Positions 16,196 to 25,370 of a DNA stretch of 64,000 nt are shown here, piece by piece. The stretch's first letter is position 1, and the number at the start of each line of letters is the position of its first letter. The notes beneath the pieces are model-generated. The model was not told the DNA's origin, did not search any database, and was given only the letters and a program-made list of their open reading frames with translations. Source of the stretch: Nocardia vulneris. GTDB taxonomy: Bacteria; Actinomycetota; Actinomycetes; Mycobacteriales; Mycobacteriaceae. Made by a program: the position numbers and the translations under genes. The stretch is from NCBI RefSeq assembly GCF_001613425.1, contig NZ_BDCI01000041.1, positions 124,001-188,000 on the forward strand, in the 5' to 3' direction.

Positions 16196-17032
16196 ATGGA
16201 AATATTCTGCATAGTCCTGCTTGTCTATCTCGTGTTCGCGGAACCATTCTTCGAGATATTCTCGGTCCGCGTGTTCACGCGTGAATTCGGGCAGCGGTCC
16301 GATGCGCGCGTGCGCCTGTACCAGGGTGGCGTGTTCCGGACCTGGGCCACGCTCGCGGTCATCCTGGTCGCGTTCGCGATCAGCGGCACCTCGGTGCGCG
16401 AACTCGGCCTGACCCACTTCGACACCGCGATCTTCCGTGGCTTCTCGCTGCCCGAACAGGTCATCAGCCTCGCCATCATCGCCGTCTACGTCTCGTATCT
16501 CTTTGGGCCGGTGCTGATTCCGCTGGTCGGTGGGCGCGCGGGCAAGGACTGGATCGCCCGCAAGATCGAGTACGTCGTGTTCATCACCCCGGAGAACTCG
16601 ATCGAGCGCTTCTGGTGGCTGGCCAACTCGTTCAGCACGCCCGCCGAGGAGGTCGTCTACCGCGGCTTCACCCTCTACGCGGTCGCGCTGCTCTGGCCGG
16701 ACCTGCCCTTCTGGGTGCTGGTCATCCTCGCCGGTGGCGTCATCGACGGCCTGCGGCACGGTTTCCGGCCCGCCGTCTCCGCGCAGGTGATCTTCGGCGG
16801 CGTCGCGCTCGCGCTGCTGTACAAACTGACCGGCGCGATCTGGCCGACGATCGCCGTGAAGCTATTCCACGACCTGCGCGTTCTCGCATTCCCGCTGGCG
16901 CAGGCGCGCCGGAACCTGGCCGCTCGGGGATTGTCCGAGATTCCGGGGAAAACCCTCGCCGAACAGAATGTCCCCGCCGACGCGGACAATCCTGACAACT
17001 CCGTGGAGTCTCGTACTTCTGTTTCTACGTAG
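16196..17032 (+). CDS. CPBP (CAAX-like) intramembrane metalloprotease, first gene of the cluster
   Basis: 278 residues with several transmembrane segments. The family glutamate-arginine motif is in TPAEEVVYRGF (E151, E152, R156), with later histidines in GLRHG and KLFHDL. CPBP proteins are membrane glutamic/metalloproteases of the ABI/Rce1 type; bacterial ones process peptides or contribute to self-protection in bacteriocin loci. It ends 15 bases before the first PKS start, so it is co-transcribed with it. Its job in a lipopeptide cluster is unknown: maturation, immunity or transport partner are all possible. The tail beyond residue 240 is hydrophilic. Confidence 0.78.
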   Translation: MEIFCIVLLVYLVFAEPFFEIFSVRVFTREFGQRSDARVRLYQGGVFRTWATLAVILVAFAISGTSVRELGLTHFDTAIFRGFSLPEQVISLAIIAVYVSYLFGPVLIPLVGGRAGKDWIARKIEYVVFITPENSIERFWWLANSFSTPAEEVVYRGFTLYAVALLWPDLPFWVLVILAGGVIDGLRHGFRPAVSAQVIFGGVALALLYKLTGAIWPTIAVKLFHDLRVLAFPLAQARRNLAARGLSEIPGKTLAEQNVPADADNPDNSVESRTSVST

Positions 17033-17047
17033 TAGGGATAGCGTTAG

Positions 17048-20000
17048 ATGTCTGCAGAAATGGCCCGTCGGACGGCCGACGAAATCAGCATGTTTCTCAC
17101 CGAAACGCTCAGTGAATTACTCGATATTGCCAGCGATGATGTCGCATTGAGTGAGCCGTTTTCCAGTTTCGGTCTCACCTCCGCGGTGGCCTTGGTATTC
17201 GTCGGCAAGATTTCCACCTGGATGGGCAAGCCGCTCCCGCCGGATCTGCCCTGGGAATACCCGACCGTGCACGCGCTGGCCGAAGGATTGGCGGCCGCAC
17301 AGGACGGCCCCGCCCCGCTGCCGCAAGACAGCGCCGAGCCGGTGCCCTCGGCCACCACGCGCCCGCACACCGGCCAAGAGCCGGTGGCGATCATCGGCAT
17401 CGGCTGCGCCTACGCCGGCCTGCGCGGTCCCGAGCAGCTGTGGGAAACCCTCTGGCACGGAAAAGAATTGGTGGGTCAGGCACCGCGCAGCCGATACGAT
17501 CGGCCGCAGGCCGCGGCGGGTGCCGACGTGCCGGACGAACATCGCACGCCATGGTTCGGCTCCTTCCTCGACGACCCTTATGCGTTCGACGCGAACTACT
17601 TCGGCATCTCCGACGCCGAGGCGGCCGTGATGGATCCGCAGCAGCGGCTGCTCGCCGAGACCGTCGCGGACGCGTTCGAGGACGCTGGCGTACCGATCGA
17701 GCGGCTCGCCGGGACCGCGACCGGCGCCTTCGTCGGCATCACCGCGGGTGAATACGCCCGCGGGGCCGGCCACGACCCGCACGCGGGGCTGCCGATCGCC
17801 GCCGTCACCGGGAATGCGGCCAGCATCGCGGCCAACCGCTTGTCCTACCTGTACGACCTGCGCGGGCCCAGCGTCAGCGTGGACACCGCGTGCTCGTCCT
17901 CGCTGGTCGCGCTGCATCTGGCGTTGCGCAGCCTGCACGACGGCGACTGCGACGTCGCCGTGGTCGGCGGCGTCAACCTGACGCTCGATCCGCATATCAC
18001 CGCAGCGCTGGCCGAGGCGGGCATGATGGCCGCCGACGGACGCTGCAAAACCTTCGACGACCGCGCCGACGGCTATGTCCGCGGCGAGGGCAGCGCGGCC
18101 GTGGTGCTGAAGCCGCTGGCCCAGGCGGAGCGGGACGGCGACCGGGTGTACGCCGTACTGCTCGGCTCGGCGGTAAACCAGGACGGCCGCACCAACGGCC
18201 TCACCGCGCCGAGCTTCCAGTCCCAGGTCGACGTGCTGCGCCGGGCCTACCGGCGAGCCGGGGTCGATCCCCGCGACGTGCAGTACGTCGAAGCGCACGG
18301 CACCGGGACCATCCTGGGCGACGCCATCGAGGCCCGCGCGCTCGGCACCGTGTTCGGCGAGAACCGCACCGGCAGCGGCGAATTCCTGGTCGGTTCGGCC
18401 AAGACGGTGGTGGGCCACCTGGAGGCGGCCGCGGGTATCACCGGCCTGGTGAAAACCGCGCTGGCGCTGCACCACGGTCAGGTGCCCGCCCACCTGAACT
18501 TCGAATCGCCCAGCAAGCACATCGCTTTCGCGGACCTGCCGTTCGAGGTGCCGACCACGAGCCGGGACTGGCCCGCGCACGGCGGACGCGCGCTGGCCGG
18601 GGTGAGTTCCTTCGGCTTCGGCGGCACCAACGCGCACGCCGTGCTCACCGGTGCGCCCACCGGGCCGACGCGGACGCCGCCGCCGGTCCAGCCCGAAAAG
18701 CCCTATCTGGTCAGCCTTTCCGGGCGCAGCGAGCAGTCGACGCTGGCGCTGGTGGACAGCTGGCTGGACCTGTTGCGCGACGGTTCGGCGCCGCCGGTCG
18801 CCGAACTCGCGCAGACCTCCACCGCGCGCCGGGCGCAGCACCCCTTCCGGGTCGCGGTGCCCGCACGCGATCACGCGGACCTCGCGGATCAGCTCGCCGC
18901 GATCGCCGCCGGCGCGTTGCCGCTGGGCGCGGCGGCGGGCCGGGTGCCGCGCAGCGGTCCCGGCCAGGTGGGGTTCGTCTTCACCGGTCAGGGCAATCAG
19001 TGGGTAGGCATGGGCCGCAAGCTGATTCGTCAGCAACCTGCGTTCCGGGACGCACTGCTCGCGGTGGATCGTGAGCTGCGGATCGAACTCGGCTGGTCGA
19101 CCTTCGCGGTGCTGGATCGCGGTAGCGACGCCGAAGCCCTGGCCGACACCGGCACCGCGCAGCCGGTGCTGTTCGCCCTCCAGGTCGCGCTCGCCGCCCT
19201 GTGGCGGTCGTGGGGGATCGTCCCCGCCGCGGTGGTCGGGCACAGTGTCGGCGAGGTCGCCGCTGCCCACGTGAGCGGTGCGATCGATCTGCGCACCGCC
19301 GCACAGATCATCGCGGCCCGCGCCAAAGCGACCGCGCGCCTGCGGGACAACGGCTGCATGGCCGTGGTGAACCTGCCCGCCGCGGAGCTGGAACTGCCGC
19401 CGCGCGTGCATCTGGCCGGCACGAACGGGCCCAAGTGGACGCTGATCTCGGGGCACACCGCCGCCGTCGACGGCTTCCTCGCCCGGCTCGACGCCGAACA
19501 GGTGATGACCCGGCGGCTGCCGGGCCGCTACGCCTTCCACTCCCCGCTGATGCTGGACTGCCTGCCGGAGTTCGTCGCCGACATGCCGTGCATCCAGCCG
19601 AGTTCGGGCAGTATCGCGTTCTACTCGACGGTCACCGGTGATCGGATCGACGGCACCCAGTTGAACGGCCTGTACTGGTCCGACCAGGTGGTGCGGCCGG
19701 TCGAGTTCGCCGCGGCGGTCGGTGCCATGATCGAGGCCAACGTCAGCTCCTTCGTCGAGATCGGCCCGCATCCGGCGCTCAACGGCATGCTGAAAAGCCT
19801 GCTCCGCCACCATGATCGGCCCGGCATCGCGGTGCCGTCGCTGGTCCGCGACATCGACGATCTCTCGGTGCTGCTGGCCGCGGTCGGCGAACTGCACGTG
19901 CGTGGTCACGAGGTCCGCTGGGCCGGGGTGGATCCGGTGGACCGGCCGGCGGCTCGGCTGCCGCTGTACCCGTACGACCGCAAGTCGTACCGGGTGGTCG

Positions 20001-20353
20001 ACGGCGTGCCCAGTATCCAGTCCACCCCGGTGAGCCGGGCCACCGAACTGTTCGCCGCGGACGCGGACTATGTCGCCCCGCGTACCGAATACGAACAGGT
20101 CGTCGCCGAGATGTGGGCGGAGTTGCTCGGTCTCGAGCAGGTCGGCGTGTTCGAGAACTTCTTCCGCATCGGCGGCCATTCACTGGCCGCGACCCAGTTC
20201 GTGCGCAGGCTGCGCGAGCTCTTCGAGATCGAGTTCGCCCTCCGGCGCATGTTGCTGGAGCCGACCGTCGCCCAGGTGGCCGCGGCGCTGGAGGAACTCA
20301 TGGTCGAGCAGGCCGATGCCCTTTTGGAGACCGCTCATGAACTCACCAGCTAG
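17048..20353 (+). CDS. Type I polyketide synthase, ACP-KS-AT-ACP (loading plus first extension)
   Basis: 1101 residues. Domains: N-terminal carrier protein (about 10-85), whose attachment motif is FGLTSAV with Ser45 instead of the usual DS pair; ketosynthase (about 110-535) with Cys282 in DTACSSS, His417 in EAHGTGT and His457 in VGHLEAA; acyltransferase (about 640-930) with Ser733 in GHSVGE and YAFHS (His831), a malonyl-CoA signature; and a C-terminal carrier (about 1015-1090) with GGHSL, Ser1045, of NRPS-like type. There is no KR, DH or ER, so the product should be a beta-ketoacyl thioester. The front carrier is the expected acceptor for the fatty acid activated by the cluster's FAAL. Its 3' end overlaps the next NRPS by 17 bases. 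Confidence 0.92.
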   Translation: MSAEMARRTADEISMFLTETLSELLDIASDDVALSEPFSSFGLTSAVALVFVGKISTWMGKPLPPDLPWEYPTVHALAEGLAAAQDGPAPLPQDSAEPVPSATTRPHTGQEPVAIIGIGCAYAGLRGPEQLWETLWHGKELVGQAPRSRYDRPQAAAGADVPDEHRTPWFGSFLDDPYAFDANYFGISDAEAAVMDPQQRLLAETVADAFEDAGVPIERLAGTATGAFVGITAGEYARGAGHDPHAGLPIAAVTGNAASIAANRLSYLYDLRGPSVSVDTACSSSLVALHLALRSLHDGDCDVAVVGGVNLTLDPHITAALAEAGMMAADGRCKTFDDRADGYVRGEGSAAVVLKPLAQAERDGDRVYAVLLGSAVNQDGRTNGLTAPSFQSQVDVLRRAYRRAGVDPRDVQYVEAHGTGTILGDAIEARALGTVFGENRTGSGEFLVGSAKTVVGHLEAAAGITGLVKTALALHHGQVPAHLNFESPSKHIAFADLPFEVPTTSRDWPAHGGRALAGVSSFGFGGTNAHAVLTGAPTGPTRTPPPVQPEKPYLVSLSGRSEQSTLALVDSWLDLLRDGSAPPVAELAQTSTARRAQHPFRVAVPARDHADLADQLAAIAAGALPLGAAAGRVPRSGPGQVGFVFTGQGNQWVGMGRKLIRQQPAFRDALLAVDRELRIELGWSTFAVLDRGSDAEALADTGTAQPVLFALQVALAALWRSWGIVPAAVVGHSVGEVAAAHVSGAIDLRTAAQIIAARAKATARLRDNGCMAVVNLPAAELELPPRVHLAGTNGPKWTLISGHTAAVDGFLARLDAEQVMTRRLPGRYAFHSPLMLDCLPEFVADMPCIQPSSGSIAFYSTVTGDRIDGTQLNGLYWSDQVVRPVEFAAAVGAMIEANVSSFVEIGPHPALNGMLKSLLRHHDRPGIAVPSLVRDIDDLSVLLAAVGELHVRGHEVRWAGVDPVDRPAARLPLYPYDRKSYRVVDGVPSIQSTPVSRATELFAADADYVAPRTEYEQVVAEMWAELLGLEQVGVFENFFRIGGHSLAATQFVRRLRELFEIEFALRRMLLEPTVAQVAAALEELMVEQADALLETAHELTS

Positions 20354-23300
20354 CAGCCTGGCCCTCGCGCGCCTGCGGGAACGCCGCGCGGCCGGCCTGG
20401 CCACCACCACCGTTCCGCTGCGCGAGGGCGCGGGCCCGTTCCCGGTCACCCGAGCCCAGCGCGGCATCTGGCTGCACGAGCAGCTGGCCGGCCATCCCGC
20501 GATCTACCATGTGCCGCTCGGCATCCGGATCGACGGACCGCTCGACGCGGCGGCCCTGCGCGCGGCGGCGAATGCCGTGACGAGCCAGCACCACGCGCTG
20601 CGCACGATTTTCACCGAGACGCCCGACGGACTGCGGGCCGAGATCGTCGAGACCGACGGCGCCGATTGGCAGACACCGGATCTGCGGCTGGTGCCCGCGA
20701 AATCCCGGGCGGCGGCGGTCGATCAGTTGCTCGAGACGCTGGCGACCGCGCCGTTCGAGCCGGCGACACGGCCACCCGTGCGCTGGGCGCTGATCCGGCT
20801 GGCCGAGCAGCAGTGGCTGCTCGCGGTCGTCGCGCATCACCTGGTCCTGGACGGACTTTCGATCGCGCTGCTGTTCGATCAGCTCTGGCTGGCCTACGGC
20901 GCACTGCGCCGCGGTGCGGAGACCGTGTTGTCCGCGCCGCCGCGGCAGTACGCCGACTATGCGGTGTGGAGCGCCGAACACGGTGCTCCGGCCACCCAGG
21001 CGGCCGCCGCCGAGCGCCGTGCCGCGCTCCTGCGCGGGGCGCCGCCGTTGGATATCGCGATCGGCAGACGGCCCCGGCGCGTCGGGAACAACGGTGCGCG
21101 CGTCGAGGATTCGTTTCCGCGCGAGGTGAGCGCGGCGGTGCGGGCCGCCGCCGCGGCCAATGGCGTGCCGCCGTTCGTCTTCCTGCTCGCCTGCTACGAG
21201 CTGATCCTGGCCCACCGCTACGGTCGGTCCGACTTCTGTGTCGGCATCCCGATGGCGGCCCGGCCGTATGCCGAATTGGCCAAGACCATCGGGCATTTCG
21301 TGAACACGGTGCCGGTGCGCGCCGATGTCGCGCCCGGCCAGACCTTCCTGGATCTGCTGCATCGCACGCGCGATACCGCGATGGCGGCCTACGACGACGA
21401 GACCGTGCCGTTCGAGCGGATCGTCGAAGCGATCGGCGGGCCGTGGGATCCGGCCTACAGCCCCGTGTTCCAGACTTTGTTCGTCCAGCAGGTGCTCGAG
21501 CGCCCCGATCTGAGCGAATGGGGCCTGACCGTCGACTGGCACACCATCGATACCGGCGCGACGCTGTACGACCTGGTCATGCACGTCGCCGAGACGGGCT
21601 CGGAGCTGGTCGTGCAGCTCACCTACAACTCGGCACTGCTGACCGCGACCGCGGCCGCCGATCTGGCGCTGGATTTCCGTACGGTGGCAGCCGCCGCGGC
21701 CGCGGCTACCCCGACGACCAGAATCGACGATCTGCTCGCCGGCCTCCCGGTGCGGACGTACGAGGCGCGCGATCTCGGCGGTGCGGAGGATTCGCTCGAA
21801 CCCGAAGCGGCCCCGTTCGAGGCCCCGATCGGCGAGCGGGAGATCCGGCTGGCCGCACTGTGGTCCGCGGCGTTGGAGCGTCCGGAGATCGGTCGCCACG
21901 ACGACTTCTTCCTGCTCGGTGGTACTTCGCTGGCGGCGACCCGGGTGATCTCGCAGATCCTCGACGAGTTCGGGGTGAGCGTCTCGCTGCGCGAGTTGTT
22001 CGAGAGCCCGACCATCGTCACGGCGGCCCGTCTGATCGAAGCCGCTGCCGCGCAGGAGGAGTCGTTGCCGCCGCTGCGCGCGCTGCCGCGCGCCGAGGAC
22101 GAACTGCTCGCGGTTTCCTATGCCCAGGAGCGGCTCTGGTTCCTGGAGACCCTCGATCCCGGCAACGCGACCTACATCATGCCCGGCGGGCTGCGGCTGC
22201 GCGGCGTGCTCGACGTCGCCGCGCTGGAACACGCACTGGCACAGGTGGAGCAGCGGCACGAGGTGCTGCGCAGCGTTTACCGGACCACCCCGGACGGACA
22301 GCTGCGCCAGCTGATCCGCCCGTATACCGCACGGCCGCTGGAGATTACGGATCTGAGCGCCCTTCCGGCAGCGGCTCGGCCCGGCGCCGAGGCAGACCTC
22401 GCGACCCAGGTGTACCGAGCGCCGTTCGACCTGGCGGAAGGCCCGGTCTGGCGGTACCACCTGATCAAATCCGGCCCCGGCGAATACCTGCTCGCTATGG
22501 CGCTGCACCACATCGTGTGCGACGCCTGGTCGATCGCGGTACTGAGCCAGGAGGTCTCGGCGCACTACCGCGCCCGCACCGACCGGGACTTCGCACCACT
22601 GCCGCCGTTGCCGGTGCAGTACGCGGACTACGCGGGCTGGCAGCGCGAGAGCGCGACGAGTCTGGCCGGGCAACTGGACTTCTGGCGCGGTGAGCTCGCG
22701 GATCCGACGGTCACCGAGATCCCCGGCGACCGTCCGCGTCCGGCTCGGCGCACCTCGCGCGGCGCGGTGGCGCGCCATGCGATCGACCCGCAGGTGATGG
22801 CGCAGGTCCGCGCGCTTGCCGCCCGGCAGGGCGTCACGCCCTTCGCGGTGCTGCTCACGGCCTTCTACACGGTGCTGAATCGGTATACCCGCCAACCGGA
22901 TCTGATCGTCGCGTCCCCGATCGCCGGACGGACCCGCTCGGCGGTCGAGCCCCTGGTCGGATGCTTCTTGAACACGCTGGCGCTGCGCACCCAGGTCGAC
23001 CCGGAGGAAACCTGCACCGGCTTGATCGCCCGCGTCGGGCGGACCGTGCTCGCGGCGCACGCGAACCAGGATCTGCCGTTCGAGAAGGTCATCGAGGCGA
23101 TGGTGCCGCACCGGGACCTGAGCCGGACCCCGCTGGCCCAGGTCATGTTCAACTACCTGAACACGCCGCCGCCCACGCTCGACATGGCCGGACTCGAGGT
23201 CGAATTGGTCGACGCCCCACGGGCGACCGCCAAGATGGACTTCGATCTCACCGTCGACGAAACCGACGGCACCGCCAAGCTGAGTCTCGAATACAGCCTC

Positions 23301-25370
23301 GACCTCTACGACGAGCCCAGCGCCGACCGGGCCCTGCGCCACTACGCGACCGCGCTGGCCGCGATCGTGGCGGACCCCGAACAGCTCGTCGGCGCGATCG
23401 TGCTGGAGCGGACCGAACCGACTGCGGGCGAGCCGGATTGGGAGCTGCCCGGAACCGCGCTCGTGCCGGTGGCGGAGCCCGGCGAGCGTCTGATCGATCG
23501 TTTGGACGCGGTGATCGATGTGCGCGCCGAGGCACCGGCGGTGCGCGGCGGCGAGCGCATCACCAGCTACGCCGAACTGGACCTGCTCACCGCAGCCATT
23601 GCCAAGCAGCTCATCGGCGCCGGGTTGGACGGCAGCCGAGTCGCGCTGCTCTACGACCACACGCCGGAGAGTTTCGTCGCGGTGTGGGCGGCGCTGCGCG
23701 CGGGCGTGGCCTACGTCCCGCTCGATCCGCGGGCCCCCGAGGCCCGGCTGATCGAGATCCTCGAGGAAGCCGAGGTGTCCGCGCTGGTGTGTGATCCGGC
23801 GCTGACCGCGCTCGCGCGGTCCGTCGCGGGCGGCGCGCACGTGTTCGCCGTCGCGGCGCGGGCCGATCATCCGGACCCCGCACTCGGCGCGGTGCCCACC
23901 AACGACCTGTCGACGTGGGCGAAATCGCATATCAGCGCCGACGATTTCGCCTACATCCTGCATACGTCCGGGTCCACCGGACGCCCGAAAGGTGTGGCGC
24001 AGAGCCGCGGTAACGCGTTGGCGCACGCGGTGACCTACGCGCGACGGCTACGCCTCGGCCCCGACGATGTCGTCGCCGCCCCCGCGCGATACACCTTCGA
24101 CGCCGGTGTGCTGAATTCGTTCGGCGCGGCGGTGGCGGGTGCCCAACTGTGCGTGATCGATCCGCACGACTACGGTCCGGCCGCCTTGCGCGCGGAGATC
24201 GAACGCGCCGGGATCACTGTCCTGCACTGCACCCCTACGCTTTTCCGCTACCTGCTGAGCGACGCCGACGGGCCGTGGACACCGCAGGCGTTGCGCCTGG
24301 TCGCGCTCGGCGGCGAGGAGGTGGTGCGTGGCGATGTCACCGACTTCGGCAAGCACTTCACCGCCGCCTGCCGGCTGGTGAGTCTGTACGGACCGTCGGA
24401 ATGCTCGGTGGCGTTGCAGCACATCGTTTCTCCCGCGGACGCGGATCGCGCGGGCGTGCCGATCGGCCGTCCGGTCGAGGGGGTGGCGGTGGACCTGGTG
24501 GATGCCGCGGGCCGGCCCACCGAGGTGTACGGCGAGATCGCGCTGCGCAGTTCCCATGTGGCCCTCGGCTATTGGCATCGACCCGAACTCACCGAGCGGG
24601 CGTTCGGCACCGGCCGCGACGGCGTGCCGTACTACCGCACGGGCGATCTGGCCCGGCGCCTGCCCGACGGCAAGCTGGTCTTCGTCGGCCGCAAGGACCG
24701 GCAGGTGAAAATTCGCGGCCACCGGGTGGAGCCGGGAGAGGCGGAGACCTTCCTGCGGGCACACCCGACGGTCGCCGAAGCGGCCGTGGTGCTCGACGCC
24801 GAGGCCGAGGTGCCGCGGTTGGTCGCCTATCTCACCCAGGAGGGCCCGCTCGAGCCCGACTACCTGGAGTTGTCGGCGTTCCTGCGAACCAGGCTGCCCG
24901 ACTACATGATTCCGTCGGCGTACATGGTGCTCGACCGGCTGCCGCGTGGCCTCACGGGCAAGCTGGATCGGGCCAAGCTGCCCAGGATCGCCCCGGCCGC
25001 GCCGCCGGTGTACATCGCGCCGAGCACCGAACTGGAGCGCATCGTCGCCGAGGTGTGGACGCAGGTGCTCGACCGCGAGGTCGGTCTGGGGCAGAACTTC
25101 TTCGATCTGGGCGGGCATTCGCTCGCGGTGGCCCGGGTGCGTGGCCTGCTGGAGCGGCGGCTCGGCATCGAACTGGCGATGACCGACCTGTTCGCCGCGC
25201 CGACCGTCGACGGACTCGCGAAAGCCCTGGCCGGTCGGGCGAGTGCGCCGGCGGAGGGGGACCGCGGGCTCGACCGGCGTGCGGCCGCCGCGCGCCGGCG
25301 GGCACACCGCCAGAGCGCGGAGGCACCCGCGCCGCACCTGTCCGACGACGAGAGCAGGGACCCGCGATGA
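20337..25370 (+). CDS. Non-ribosomal peptide synthetase, C-PCP-C-A-PCP
   Basis: 1677 residues; the ATG at 20337 lies inside the end of the PKS gene. Domains: C1 with HHLVLDG (167-173); PCP1 with GGTSL, Ser531; C2 with HHIVCDA (724-730), where the usual Gly is Ala; A domain with HTSGSTGRPKG at about 1209 and A10 GKLDR at about 1542; PCP2 with GGHSL, Ser1595. There is no adenylation domain between C1 and PCP1, so PCP1 must be charged in trans or by the single A domain. My reading of the A-domain pocket residues is D-A-L-H-A-G-L-V-A-K, which I cannot assign. The stop overlaps the next PKS start in an ATGA. Confidence 0.92.
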   Translation: MNSPASSLALARLRERRAAGLATTTVPLREGAGPFPVTRAQRGIWLHEQLAGHPAIYHVPLGIRIDGPLDAAALRAAANAVTSQHHALRTIFTETPDGLRAEIVETDGADWQTPDLRLVPAKSRAAAVDQLLETLATAPFEPATRPPVRWALIRLAEQQWLLAVVAHHLVLDGLSIALLFDQLWLAYGALRRGAETVLSAPPRQYADYAVWSAEHGAPATQAAAAERRAALLRGAPPLDIAIGRRPRRVGNNGARVEDSFPREVSAAVRAAAAANGVPPFVFLLACYELILAHRYGRSDFCVGIPMAARPYAELAKTIGHFVNTVPVRADVAPGQTFLDLLHRTRDTAMAAYDDETVPFERIVEAIGGPWDPAYSPVFQTLFVQQVLERPDLSEWGLTVDWHTIDTGATLYDLVMHVAETGSELVVQLTYNSALLTATAAADLALDFRTVAAAAAAATPTTRIDDLLAGLPVRTYEARDLGGAEDSLEPEAAPFEAPIGEREIRLAALWSAALERPEIGRHDDFFLLGGTSLAATRVISQILDEFGVSVSLRELFESPTIVTAARLIEAAAAQEESLPPLRALPRAEDELLAVSYAQERLWFLETLDPGNATYIMPGGLRLRGVLDVAALEHALAQVEQRHEVLRSVYRTTPDGQLRQLIRPYTARPLEITDLSALPAAARPGAEADLATQVYRAPFDLAEGPVWRYHLIKSGPGEYLLAMALHHIVCDAWSIAVLSQEVSAHYRARTDRDFAPLPPLPVQYADYAGWQRESATSLAGQLDFWRGELADPTVTEIPGDRPRPARRTSRGAVARHAIDPQVMAQVRALAARQGVTPFAVLLTAFYTVLNRYTRQPDLIVASPIAGRTRSAVEPLVGCFLNTLALRTQVDPEETCTGLIARVGRTVLAAHANQDLPFEKVIEAMVPHRDLSRTPLAQVMFNYLNTPPPTLDMAGLEVELVDAPRATAKMDFDLTVDETDGTAKLSLEYSLDLYDEPSADRALRHYATALAAIVADPEQLVGAIVLERTEPTAGEPDWELPGTALVPVAEPGERLIDRLDAVIDVRAEAPAVRGGERITSYAELDLLTAAIAKQLIGAGLDGSRVALLYDHTPESFVAVWAALRAGVAYVPLDPRAPEARLIEILEEAEVSALVCDPALTALARSVAGGAHVFAVAARADHPDPALGAVPTNDLSTWAKSHISADDFAYILHTSGSTGRPKGVAQSRGNALAHAVTYARRLRLGPDDVVAAPARYTFDAGVLNSFGAAVAGAQLCVIDPHDYGPAALRAEIERAGITVLHCTPTLFRYLLSDADGPWTPQALRLVALGGEEVVRGDVTDFGKHFTAACRLVSLYGPSECSVALQHIVSPADADRAGVPIGRPVEGVAVDLVDAAGRPTEVYGEIALRSSHVALGYWHRPELTERAFGTGRDGVPYYRTGDLARRLPDGKLVFVGRKDRQVKIRGHRVEPGEAETFLRAHPTVAEAAVVLDAEAEVPRLVAYLTQEGPLEPDYLELSAFLRTRLPDYMIPSAYMVLDRLPRGLTGKLDRAKLPRIAPAAPPVYIAPSTELERIVAEVWTQVLDREVGLGQNFFDLGGHSLAVARVRGLLERRLGIELAMTDLFAAPTVDGLAKALAGRASAPAEGDRGLDRRAAAARRRAHRQSAEAPAPHLSDDESRDPR

